Source of the DNA: Solibacteraceae bacterium | GTDB taxonomy: Bacteria > Acidobacteriota > Terriglobia > Bryobacterales > Bryobacteraceae | Length of the DNA stretch: 64,000 bases | Reading direction: 5' to 3' | Assembly (NCBI GenBank): GCA_026984795.1 | Contig: JALSRK010000053.1 | Location: 62,001-126,000 of the forward strand | In this document: positions 12,307 through 20,142 of the stretch, in pieces | Position numbering within the stretch: position 1 is the first letter of the stretch | Layout: every line of letters starts with the position of its first letter | The notes under the pieces: generated by a model | Seen by the model: the letters and a program-made list of their open reading frames with translations, nothing else | What the model was told of the DNA's origin: nothing | The model's database searches: none | Position numbers and translations under genes: made by a program

Positions 12307-13446
12307 TCACGGGGAGATCTTGCCCAGCACCACCGGGCGCCGCGCCCCGGTCGCCGCCGGCAAGTTCGATGGGCGGCGCCGCCAGGTCTCGTAAGCCAGC
12401 ACGGCGAAAGCCACGGCTTCTTTGGCGTCTGGATCCACCCCGAATTCAGCCGAAGTGTGAATGCGCACGCCTGGTACGTAGGCCGCCAGGTAGGCCATCA
12501 GGGTCCGGTTGTGGACGCCGCCGCCGGAAACGATGAGGTCGTCGATCTTCATGCGCGGCCGCACGAAACGGGCCAGAGCGTGGCCGATCGTCACTGCGGT
12601 GAGAGCGGTAACGGTAGCCAGGGCGTCTTCCCGGCCGAGGTCCGTAGCGAGCAAACGACGAACATACTCCTCGCCGAACTGCTCCCGCCCGGCGGTCTTG
12701 GGCGGCGGCCGGTGGAAGTAGGGCGCCCGCAGGAGAACCCGGATCAGCGCTTCATTGGCGCGGCCCCGGGCTGCCATCTGTCCGTGCCGGTCAAACCGTG
12801 TCCGGCCGTTCGAGTAATGGGAAGCGAGGGCGTCGATCACCATGTTGCCGGGCCCGGTGTCGAAGGCGATCACCTCCTCGGGCCGGGCCCCGGGCGGAAT
12901 CGCCGTAACGTTGGCGATTCCACCAATGTTGAGCGCCACCCGGCCACGTTTCGGGTGCTGGAAGAGCAGGTAATCGACGTAAGGCACCAGCGGCGCGCCC
13001 CGTCCCCCGGCGGCCATGTCGCGCGTCCGGAAGTCGGAGACGACTGGGATCCCGGTCCTTTCGGCCAGTACGGAACCGTCGCCGATCTGCAGCGTCGTGG
13101 CAATCTTCCTGCCCAGGAACCGGACGCCGTCGCCGTCGTGGAAGATCGTCTGGCCGTGGCAGCCGATCAGCTTCACCGAGTCCAGCGGCACGTCATTCCG
13201 CCGGCACACCTGCCGGAACGCCTCGGCGTAACGTTCCCCGAGCAGCGTATGAAGACGCGCCACCACCCCCACATGGCCGACCGCGTTCGAAATCCTCAAC
13301 AAGGCCGAACGCAATGCCCGGCTGTAGGCTACTGTTCCGAACGCCCTCGGCGCGACGCTCGCCCGTTGCTTTCCCACCGTCACGTCGATGACCGCCACGT
13401 CGATCCCATCGAGCGACGTGCCGCTCATGATGCCTGCAACCCGCAC
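12307..13446 (-). CDS. anmK: Anhydro-N-acetylmuramic acid kinase
   Basis: Protein of 379 residues, normal length. It phosphorylates and hydrates 1,6-anhydro-MurNAc from recycled peptidoglycan to MurNAc-6-phosphate. Key segments are GIMSGTSLDGIDVAV at the N-terminus (ATP phosphate loop), LIGCHGQTIFHDGD, VVSDFRTRDMAAGGRGAPLVPYVD, ALNIGGIANVT and IVSGGGVHN. The start is GTG at 13446. It sits directly upstream of the Mut7-C gene and downstream of the channel gene on the same strand. No murQ or nagZ is nearby. Confidence 0.95.
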   Translation of the reverse strand: MRVAGIMSGTSLDGIDVAVIDVTVGKQRASVAPRAFGTVAYSRALRSALLRISNAVGHVGVVARLHTLLGERYAEAFRQVCRRNDVPLDSVKLIGCHGQTIFHDGDGVRFLGRKIATTLQIGDGSVLAERTGIPVVSDFRTRDMAAGGRGAPLVPYVDYLLFQHPKRGRVALNIGGIANVTAIPPGARPEEVIAFDTGPGNMVIDALASHYSNGRTRFDRHGQMAARGRANEALIRVLLRAPYFHRPPPKTAGREQFGEEYVRRLLATDLGREDALATVTALTAVTIGHALARFVRPRMKIDDLIVSGGGVHNRTLMAYLAAYVPGVRIHTSAEFGVDPDAKEAVAFAVLAYETWRRRPSNLPAATGARRPVVLGKISP

Positions 13447-13495
13447 ATGTCCAGGATAGCGAAGGGATGCCCGGGGAAACGCCGCCGTTCTTTCT

Positions 13496-14257
13496 TCAGG
13501 CGTTTTCCGGTGCGCCGCCCTGAATGGAACAGCGGAACGCCAATGCCCCGATGAGCCCCCCGATCAACGGCCCGGCGATCGGCACCCACCAGACGCCGCT
13601 GCCGTCCGTGAGTCCGTTGTTCGGAAAGCCCGCCAGGGTGACGAAGAGCCGCGGCCCGAAGTCCCGCGCCGGGTTGATTGCGTAGCCGTGCATCGCGCCG
13701 AAGGCTATTCCGATCGCCACCACGATGAGCCCGATCAGCGGCGGCTGCAGCCACCCCGGCGCGCGGCGGATGACGACGAGGACGAGAAACAGCAGGAGCG
13801 CTGTCCCAAGCACCTGGTCGAAGAACCCGTGGAGCGGAGAGTCGGGAAAGGCGGGGAAGGTGGTGAAGACGCCGGCTGTCTTTTCGAGCTTCGGATCGAA
13901 CGCCAGGAACGCCGGCTGGTAGTTGAAGAACACCACCGCGGAGGCGGCGAACGCTCCCGCCGTCTGCACCACCGAGTACGGCAGCACCTTCCTCCACGGG
14001 AAATCATGGAACGCGGCGAAGGCCACCGTCACGGCGGGGTTGATGTGAGCGCCGCTGCGCTGCGCCGCGTAGACGCCGAACATCACCCCCAACCCCCAGC
14101 CCAGGGTCACGTTGGTCCAGCCCCCGTGGACCACCTCCCCCTCGGCTCCGGTGGCGAACAGGGTTACCATAGCGTCTACGCCGGCGCCGAACAAGATGAG
14201 GATGAAGGTTCCAAGGAATTCCGAGAGCAGTTCAGCCCGCAGGTTGTCGTGTTGCAT
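13496..14257 (-). CDS. glpF: MIP-family channel, probable glycerol facilitator
   Basis: Protein of 253 residues with about six membrane helices and both half-helix signatures: HINPAVTVAFAAF and YAINPARDFGPRLF. The Asp after the second NPAR is typical of aquaglyceroporins rather than strict water channels. It begins MQHDNLRAELLSEFLGTFILILFG, the usual N-terminus. No glycerol kinase or dehydrogenase lies near, so glycerol as substrate is inferred from family features only. Same strand as anmK, 49 bp apart. Confidence 0.85.
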   Translation of the reverse strand: MQHDNLRAELLSEFLGTFILILFGAGVDAMVTLFATGAEGEVVHGGWTNVTLGWGLGVMFGVYAAQRSGAHINPAVTVAFAAFHDFPWRKVLPYSVVQTAGAFAASAVVFFNYQPAFLAFDPKLEKTAGVFTTFPAFPDSPLHGFFDQVLGTALLLFLVLVVIRRAPGWLQPPLIGLIVVAIGIAFGAMHGYAINPARDFGPRLFVTLAGFPNNGLTDGSGVWWVPIAGPLIGGLIGALAFRCSIQGGAPENA

Positions 14258-14272
14258 GGGGAAAGGGCGATT

Positions 14273-15928
14273 CTACCCCTCCGGCCGGTATTCGACAACC
14301 ACGAGAGTGACATCGTCAGCCGGCTCGGCGCCCGCGGTGAAGTCCGCCACCTCGCGCAGGATGGCCGAGCGGAGATCGTTGCCCGTCGCCCTGGACATCC
14401 GGCTGACGATGGCGCGCAGCCGCTCTTCCTCGAAGAACTCGCCGTCGGGGCGTCGGGCGTCGGTGATGCCGTCGGTGTAGATGACGAGCTTGTCGCCGGC
14501 CTCGAGACGTGACTGCTGGACTTCGTACTCCGCCGTCTCGAACATCCCCACCGGCATCCCGGTCGGCATCAGTGATTCGATCCGCCCGCTCCGGCGCAAC
14601 AGCAGGGGAGCGCAGTGGGCGGCGTTCGCCCATCGGATCAGGCCGTCGTGGCGGCAAAGGCAGTAGAACAGCGTGGCGTACTTCTCACCCTCGGTGCGAT
14701 CCAGCAGGAAGCGGTTCATGCTCGTCAGCATGCCCTGGATCTCTTCGTCCGTCTGGGCGCCGCGCAGGAACGCTCCCTGGATCAGCGAGGCGAGCAGCGC
14801 AGAACTCACCCCCTTGCCGGAGACGTCCGCCACCACCACGGCCGTCTTTTCCGGGCCGAGCGGTAGCACGTCGTAGTAGTCGCCCCCCACCTGGCGCGAG
14901 GCCGTGCTGGAGGCCGAGATGCGCAGCCACCCTTGCTCGGGCAGCCGCTTGGGCAGCAAGCTCTCCTGGATGCGCCGCGCCAGCCGCAGCTCCTCTTCGA
15001 GCTTCTGCCGCGCCCGCTCTTCCTCGAGGAGCCGGGCGTTCTCGAGGATTGTCGAGGCTTCCACGGCCAGCGTCTCCAACAACTCCCGGTTGCCCGAAGA
15101 CAGGTCCGCCGCACGGCGCCGCGAATCGAGGTAGAGCACCCCCAGGGTCTCGCTCAACGGGGCGTGGACCGTAGCCCCGAAGTCGCCCGTCCGCACCCGG
15201 ATCAGCGGCACGCACAGCGCGCCCCTCAGGTTGAGCCGCCGCACCGCGGTGTCTGGCTGCACGCTGTCCTCGGCATCCGGGGCGAACGTCATGGTAAGCA
15301 TCTGACGCCGGTTCTTCAGGGCCTCGCCGATCAGCCGCACCGGCACCTCCAGCTCGTCCGGCGCAATCGAGAGACCGCTCTCGTTGCGCGCCGTGCGGAC
15401 GCTCAGCCCGTCTTTGTCCCGCAGCAGCAGAAAGCCGCGTTCGGCTCCCGTAACGGCCAGGGCCGCATCGACCACCGCGTCCAGCACCGAATCCACCGAC
15501 AAGGAGTGCTGCAGCGCCCGCGCCACTTCCAGCACCGACCGGAGCTTGGAAAGCGTCCGGGTGGCCTCATCGGCGCCGGTGGCCGCCGGCACGTGGCTGA
15601 GCAGGCGGTCCAACTCCCCCCGGGAGGTCGAGAACAGGAATTGGTGGGAATCCGGAAACCCCAGCGTGATCCGGTCGCCGTTGCGCAGCGCCTGTCGTTC
15701 CACGCGCTTTCCATTGACGTAGGTGCCGTGGGTGCTTTTCAGGTCCTCGATCCAATACTTGCCGTCGGCGAAGACGATCCGCGCATGGTGCCGGGACGCG
15801 CGGCTGTCGCGCACCACGAAGTGGTTGTCCGCATGGCGTCCGATGCTGAAGACGCCCTGGTGTAACGGAATGGTGCGGCGGCGCCCCGAGGGGTCCGTGA
15901 TCACCAGCAAGACATCACTGGATTTCAT
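14273..15928 (-). CDS. FHA-GAF-PP2C (SpoIIE-type) serine phosphatase
   Basis: Protein of 551 residues. An N-terminal FHA domain (~20-100) shows FSIGRHADNHFVVRD, SRHHARIVF and STHGTYVNG, which bind phosphothreonine. A GAF sensor domain (~130-300) follows. The C-terminal PP2C/SpoIIE phosphatase (~335-550) has GGDYYDVLPL, VVADVSGKGVSSALL and VIYTDGITDAR, giving the Asp metal ligands. Such proteins act in partner-switching or Ser/Thr phosphosignalling, but no anti-sigma kinase or antagonist gene is adjacent. Its ATG overlaps the stop of the upstream Fur-family gene (ATGA), so the two are co-translated. Confidence 0.92.
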   Translation of the reverse strand: MKSSDVLLVITDPSGRRRTIPLHQGVFSIGRHADNHFVVRDSRASRHHARIVFADGKYWIEDLKSTHGTYVNGKRVERQALRNGDRITLGFPDSHQFLFSTSRGELDRLLSHVPAATGADEATRTLSKLRSVLEVARALQHSLSVDSVLDAVVDAALAVTGAERGFLLLRDKDGLSVRTARNESGLSIAPDELEVPVRLIGEALKNRRQMLTMTFAPDAEDSVQPDTAVRRLNLRGALCVPLIRVRTGDFGATVHAPLSETLGVLYLDSRRRAADLSSGNRELLETLAVEASTILENARLLEEERARQKLEEELRLARRIQESLLPKRLPEQGWLRISASSTASRQVGGDYYDVLPLGPEKTAVVVADVSGKGVSSALLASLIQGAFLRGAQTDEEIQGMLTSMNRFLLDRTEGEKYATLFYCLCRHDGLIRWANAAHCAPLLLRRSGRIESLMPTGMPVGMFETAEYEVQQSRLEAGDKLVIYTDGITDARRPDGEFFEEERLRAIVSRMSRATGNDLRSAILREVADFTAGAEPADDVTLVVVEYRPEG

Positions 15929-16455
15929 TTCTTCTTTTTCCGGGCGCGGGAAGTGGGCCGTTTGCTGCTGTGACGCCGGCGCTCGCCGCCCGGGGCCTGC
16001 GAAGCGCGCTCGAGCTCTTCTTGCCGCGTCACCTGGCAGGTGGGGCAGTAGCCCCCGATTTCGGTCCGGGCGATGGCGACTTCGTAGCCCAGGGTGTTCT
16101 CCACTTGCCGCCGCAGCTTCTGCAAGGGGTCGCCGAAGAACTCCTCCACCTTGCCGCAGCTCAGGCAGACGACGTGGGCGTGCTCTTGCTTGCGCCGGGT
16201 CTCGTAGTAGTGCTGGTCCCCGTCGTAGTGCATCAGGTCGAGTTCGTCCACCAACCCGCTCTCTTTCAGTAGCTTGAGCGTGCGGTAGACGGTCACCCGG
16301 TTCAGCTTCGGGTCGCGCTCCCGGGCCATCCGGTATAGCTGCTCGGCGTCGAGATGTTTGCCTGAAGAGTCGATCAGATCGAGCAGGATCTGGCGTTGCC
16401 GTGTAAGGCGGATCCCCCTCTCCTTCAGCGCCTCCTTGATGCTTTCGGGTGCCAT
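15925..16455 (-). CDS. Fur-family metalloregulator
   Basis: Protein of 176 residues from ATG 16455, chosen because it begins the family N-terminus (MAPESIKEALKERGIRLTRQ) and has a GGGAG Shine-Dalgarno; the frame is open further upstream. The winged helix contains LNRVTVYRTLKLLKESGLV. The regulatory site contains EHAHVVCLSCGKVEEF (Cys97, Cys100) and the structural pair CPTC (Cys137, Cys140). The sequence alone does not separate Fur, Zur and PerR. Its C-terminal tail of ~25 residues is unusually basic (ending RARKKKK). It forms an overlapping pair with the FHA-GAF-PP2C phosphatase. Confidence 0.93.
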   Translation of the reverse strand: MAPESIKEALKERGIRLTRQRQILLDLIDSSGKHLDAEQLYRMARERDPKLNRVTVYRTLKLLKESGLVDELDLMHYDGDQHYYETRRKQEHAHVVCLSCGKVEEFFGDPLQKLRRQVENTLGYEVAIARTEIGGYCPTCQVTRQEELERASQAPGGERRRHSSKRPTSRARKKKK

Positions 16456-16576
16456 TTCGAGTACTCCCGGCCGCCGCCTGGGCTGTTTACCGGCTTGTGG
16501 ACGACGACAATTTGACTCTAACATGGACCGGCGGTTTCCAGGCGCCCGCGCCCGCCGCGGGATAATAGGAGGGAAC

Positions 16577-17335
16577 ATGAGCACCGAAGGGTCCTGCCCG
16601 GAATGCGGCGGCACGGGGTGGCGGACGGTGGAAAGAAACGGGATTCCGGCGGTCGAGCGCTGTGGCTGCGTCTTCGAGCGGCGCCGGCAGTCGCTCGAAG
16701 AGCGCGCCCAGATCCCGCCCCGGTACCGGGAGGCGTCGTTCGACAATTTCTCCATCGTCACTCCGAACCCGGTCACCAGCCGGATCCTCTCCAATGCCAT
16801 CACCGCCGCCCGGGCCTATGTGCGCAACTTCCCTTTCGGCAACCGCAAGCCCGGCCTGCTCTTCGTCGGCGGTACGGGCACCGGCAAGACCCACCTCGCG
16901 GTGGCCGTCCTCCGCGCCCTGATCGCCCGGGGCCACGAGGGGCTGTTTTTCCTTTACCAGAACCTCCTCGAACGGATCCAGCGCAGTTACAACAAGGATT
17001 CCGGGGCCGCCGACCGGGAAGCCTACCAGTCCGCCCTGGATTGCGAGATTCTTCTCCTCGACGATCTTGGCGCCCACCGCATCACCGACTGGGTGGAAGA
17101 TACGATCACCTCGATCATCACCCACCGGTGCAATCACAACAAGCCGATCATCGCCACCACGAACCTGCGCGATCCCGACGCCGGTGACCCGCCCATCCCA
17201 TCCGGCACGGCGGGAGAACTGGCCAGCCGCTACTATCTTGAAGAACGCATCGGGTCCCGGGCCCGCTCGCGGCTCTCGGAAATGTGCCAGATCATCTCCA
17301 CCCGCGGGGCGGAAGACTACCGCCGGGGCTCGTGA
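16577..17335 (+). CDS. DnaC/DnaI-like AAA+ ATPase with N-terminal zinc-binding motif
   Basis: Protein of 252 residues from ATG 16577, preceded by a strong GGAGGGA Shine-Dalgarno. The N-terminus has CPECGGTGW and RCGC, a probable zinc site. Walker A is GGTGTGKTHLA, Walker B is ILLLDDLGA, and sensor-1 is PIIATTNL. It resembles the DnaC/IstB ATPases that load the replicative helicase. No transposase accompanies it, which argues against an IstB role. Divergent from the Fur-family gene across a 121-bp gap. Confidence 0.88.
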   Translation: MSTEGSCPECGGTGWRTVERNGIPAVERCGCVFERRRQSLEERAQIPPRYREASFDNFSIVTPNPVTSRILSNAITAARAYVRNFPFGNRKPGLLFVGGTGTGKTHLAVAVLRALIARGHEGLFFLYQNLLERIQRSYNKDSGAADREAYQSALDCEILLLDDLGAHRITDWVEDTITSIITHRCNHNKPIIATTNLRDPDAGDPPIPSGTAGELASRYYLEERIGSRARSRLSEMCQIISTRGAEDYRRGS

Positions 17336-17345
17336 TCGCGCCGCT

Positions 17346-17735
17346 TCATGCCCGCTCCCGCCACGGTTCGACCACGAGCGTGGTGCCCCGCACCCCGGTC
17401 ACCCGGACCCGTGTTCCCGCCGGCGTTCGCCCTGTTCCGCCGAGGGTCCGCGCCCGCCAAAGTTCCCCCCGCACCCTGACATAGCCCTCCGGCGCCAGCT
17501 CCTGCACCACTTCGGCGGTTTCTCCGGCCAGCCGCGCGGCGACCGGCACGTACTCGTTCTCGTAGGCGCGGCGCAGCCACGGGTACAAGACCAGATCCTT
17601 GACCACGTCGGCGGCCAACAACAGTCCCGCCGCCCATGGCGGAAGCCCGAGCCAGAGATGCAGCAGGTACAAGACCACCACGGCGAACGCCCAGCCGGGA
17701 AGCTGCAGCAGCAAGTACCGGTGAAATACCTTCAT
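17346..17735 (-). CDS. NfeD-like membrane protein (OB-fold only)
   Basis: Protein of 129 residues. It has two N-terminal membrane helices (WAFAVVVLYLLHLWLG and PWAAGLLLAADVVKDLVLY) followed by a soluble OB-like beta domain (GETAEVVQELAPEGYVRVRGELWRA... RVRVTGVRGTTLVVEP). It corresponds to the short NfeD form lacking the ClpP-class serine protease half. These proteins usually partner with a stomatin-like protein, but none is adjacent. Convergent with the DnaC-like gene, 10 bp apart. Confidence 0.8.
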   Translation of the reverse strand: MKVFHRYLLLQLPGWAFAVVVLYLLHLWLGLPPWAAGLLLAADVVKDLVLYPWLRRAYENEYVPVAARLAGETAEVVQELAPEGYVRVRGELWRARTLGGTGRTPAGTRVRVTGVRGTTLVVEPWRERA

Positions 17736-17875
17736 CCGCCTCGGTCTCGACGACCCCGCCGGCGGCTACGCGTCCTGGGCGCCCGGCCTCACGCCGCGGG
17801 GCGTCTCCCTGCCACCAGCAAGCCTAACGGGTTTCTTTCGTAGCGGGAAAGGCGGCTGGACCGCGGGGCGGCGCC

Positions 17876-19525
17876 TCAGTCGGTGGGCATCTTCTCCGGC
17901 GCTTCGCCCTCGCGCACCAACAGCCACTGGTTCGCCGCGAGCCGGCCGAGTTTCTGAACCTTCCCGCTGGGCCACTCGATCACGACCTCAGCCTCGGCGT
18001 CTTGGCCCAGCCCGAACGTCACGGCGAGCTGACTCTGCGAACAGTAGCTCGAGCCGCTCTTCACCATCCGCCACTGCTTGCCGCCGGCGCTCGCCACCCG
18101 CACCACCGCCCCCAGCGCGCTCGCGTTCGACTCGACGCCCCGGAGCTTCAGCGTCAGCCAGTGGTTGCGGTTGCCGCCGTCGTTGCGCAGCAGCCTGGCC
18201 GGGCCGTTGTTGGTGGTCACCAGCAGGTCCAGGTCGCCGTCGCGGTCGTAGTCGCCGTAGGCCGCTCCCCGGGCGACCATCGGCCGGGCGAAGTCGTCTC
18301 CCATCTGCTCCGTCACCTCGACGAATTTTCCTCCACCCAGGTTCCGGAACAGATGCGGCGGCTGCTCGAAAGCGACTTTCGGCTGCACGTTCCGGATCTC
18401 CTCCTCGATGTGGCCGTTGGCGACGAAGATATCCAGCCAGCCGTCCAGGTCGTAGTCAAAGAAAAAGGTTCCGAAGGCCAGCGTCAGCAGGCTCTGTTTG
18501 CCCACCGTCGAACGCGGCGCCTCATCGACGAACAGCCCGTTGCCCTCGTTGTGATAGAGCCCCAGCATCTGGTTTGAGAAGTTGCCGACCACCAGGTGGG
18601 GCCGCCCGCTGCGGTCGTAGTCGGCCGCGTCCGCACCCATCGCTCCCCGCGCGATGCCGTCCTCGCTGTAGGCCACCCCCGCGCCGACGCCTTCCTCGCT
18701 GAACGTACCGTCGCCGTTGTTTCGGTAGAGCTTGTTCGGCTCCGTGTCGTTGGCCACGAAGATGTCCGGCCAGCCGTCTTGATCGTAGTCGAGAATCACC
18801 ACTCCCAGGCTCTTACTGGTTTCGTCCGCCACTCCCGCCTTCTCGGTGACGTCCTCGAAACGGCCGTTGCCGAGATTCCGATAGAGTTTCGCCGCCGCTC
18901 CCGGATACGATTCCGGCGTGCAATAGGACTTCGTCGCGCCGTCCAGCGAACACCACAGATCCTTCTCTGGCGACCACTGGACGTAGTTGGCGACGAACAG
19001 GTCGGCTCGCCCGTCGCGGTCGTAATCGAGCCACGCGGCGCTCGCGGAGAAGGCCCGGTTGTCGATGCCCGCCTCTCTCGTCACATCCCGGAACTTGCCC
19101 CCGCCCAGGTTCCGGAACAGCCGGTCGGGGCCCATGTAGGTGATGTAGACGTCCTCACGCCCGTCGTTGTCGAAGTCGGCGACGGCCGCCCCCATTCCGA
19201 AACCTTCGACATCCAGCCCGCTGCCCTTGGTGATGTCGGTGAAGGTTCCGTCGCGGTTGTTCCGGTAGAGGGCGGGCAGGGACCGCCGTCCCCCCGGCCT
19301 CCAGTCCTTGGAATTAATGAGCAGGATGTCCAGCCAGCCATCGCCGTCGGCATCGAAGAAGACGCAGCCGGCCCCCATCGTCTCCGGCAGCCACTTCTTG
19401 CCCGCCTTGCCCGCGTTGTGCCGGAAATGGATGCCCGCCTCCCGGGTCACGTCCCGGAACCGCACGCCTCCGGCCCACAGCGTAAGCCCGAAGAGTCCCA
19501 GTACCAGCCCAGCTCGCCCCACCAT
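17876..19525 (-). CDS. Secreted CRTAC1-type VCBS/FG-GAP repeat protein with ASPIC/UnbV domain
   Basis: Protein of 549 residues with signal peptide GRAGLVLGLFGLTLWAGG. It carries repeated blades of the form FFDADGDGWLDILL, VADFDNDGREDVYI, WLDYDRDGRADLFV, ILDYDQDGWPDIFV and YGDYDRDGDLDLLV, with the calcium-binding DxDxDGxxD pattern of integrin-like propellers. The final ~70 residues (NHWLTLKLRGVESNASALGAVVRV) are the ASPIC/UnbV domain. It is likely extracellular, perhaps in adhesion or binding. Divergent from the asparaginase-like gene. Confidence 0.9.
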   Translation of the reverse strand: MVGRAGLVLGLFGLTLWAGGVRFRDVTREAGIHFRHNAGKAGKKWLPETMGAGCVFFDADGDGWLDILLINSKDWRPGGRRSLPALYRNNRDGTFTDITKGSGLDVEGFGMGAAVADFDNDGREDVYITYMGPDRLFRNLGGGKFRDVTREAGIDNRAFSASAAWLDYDRDGRADLFVANYVQWSPEKDLWCSLDGATKSYCTPESYPGAAAKLYRNLGNGRFEDVTEKAGVADETSKSLGVVILDYDQDGWPDIFVANDTEPNKLYRNNGDGTFSEEGVGAGVAYSEDGIARGAMGADAADYDRSGRPHLVVGNFSNQMLGLYHNEGNGLFVDEAPRSTVGKQSLLTLAFGTFFFDYDLDGWLDIFVANGHIEEEIRNVQPKVAFEQPPHLFRNLGGGKFVEVTEQMGDDFARPMVARGAAYGDYDRDGDLDLLVTTNNGPARLLRNDGGNRNHWLTLKLRGVESNASALGAVVRVASAGGKQWRMVKSGSSYCSQSQLAVTFGLGQDAEAEVVIEWPSGKVQKLGRLAANQWLLVREGEAPEKMPTD

Positions 19526-19587
19526 TTCTGTTTCCTTCCATTATCCCCGTTCCCGGCCGTCGCCGGGGCATCATGGGTTAGAGCCCC

Positions 19588-20085
19588 ATGCAAGACGAAC
19601 CGATCCGCATCTTCGTCACCGGCGGAACATTCGACAAGGAATACAACGAACTCACCGGCGAGCTGTATTTCCAGGACTCCCACGTTCCGGAAATGCTGCG
19701 TCTCGGCCGCTGCATGCTCGAGGTCGAGTACCGCACCCTCATGATGGTCGATTCGCTCGAGATGACCGACGACGACCGCGCCATCATTGCCGGCCATTGC
19801 CGCCGCACGCCGGAGCGCCGCATCGTCATCACCCACGGGACCGACACGATGGTCGAGACCGCCCGCTACCTGGACCGCGAGGTCTCCGGCAAGACCATCG
19901 TCCTCACCGGCGCCATGGTGCCGTACAAGTTCGGTTCCTCGGACGGGATGTTCAATCTGGGCAGTGCGCTGGCTTTCGTCCAGACCCTGCCGCCCGGGGT
20001 CTATATCGCCATGAACGGCCGCTGGTTCCCCAGCGCTAAAGTGCGCAAGAACCGCGAGAAGGGCGTCTTCGAACCGGTGGAGTGA
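19588..20085 (+). CDS. Half-length asparaginase (N-terminal catalytic domain only)
   Basis: Protein of 165 residues. It carries both asparaginase signatures: FVTGGTFDK with the nucleophilic Thr, and VITHGTDTMVETA with the second Thr-Asp pair. IVLTGAMVPYKFGSSDG follows. Normal L-asparaginases are about 330 residues and have a second domain that helps to complete the active site across the subunit interface; here the frame stops after a short linker. I see no decayed second half in the 57 bp before the next gene. It could be a genuine single-domain subfamily. Activity is uncertain. Confidence 0.85.
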   Translation: MQDEPIRIFVTGGTFDKEYNELTGELYFQDSHVPEMLRLGRCMLEVEYRTLMMVDSLEMTDDDRAIIAGHCRRTPERRIVITHGTDTMVETARYLDREVSGKTIVLTGAMVPYKFGSSDGMFNLGSALAFVQTLPPGVYIAMNGRWFPSAKVRKNREKGVFEPVE

Positions 20086-20115
20086 GATTGCACGAATTCC
20101 CGTCTCGTCCCCGTC

Positions 20116-20135
20116 AGCGGCCCCCGGCGGCCGCT
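20116..20135. terminator. GC-rich hairpin between convergent genes
   Basis: AGCGGCC and GGCCGCT form a perfect 7-bp stem around a 6-base loop in the 57-bp gap where the asparaginase-like gene and the membrane protein gene converge. There is no T-tract on either side, so this is a possible bidirectional terminator by position and structure only. Confidence 0.35.
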
Positions 20136-20142
20136 TCGGCCC

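Noticed and set aside
16577-17335. IstB transposition helper
   Set aside because: No IstA transposase or terminal inverted repeats nearby; the N-terminal zinc site and context fit a DnaC/DnaI-like loader better.
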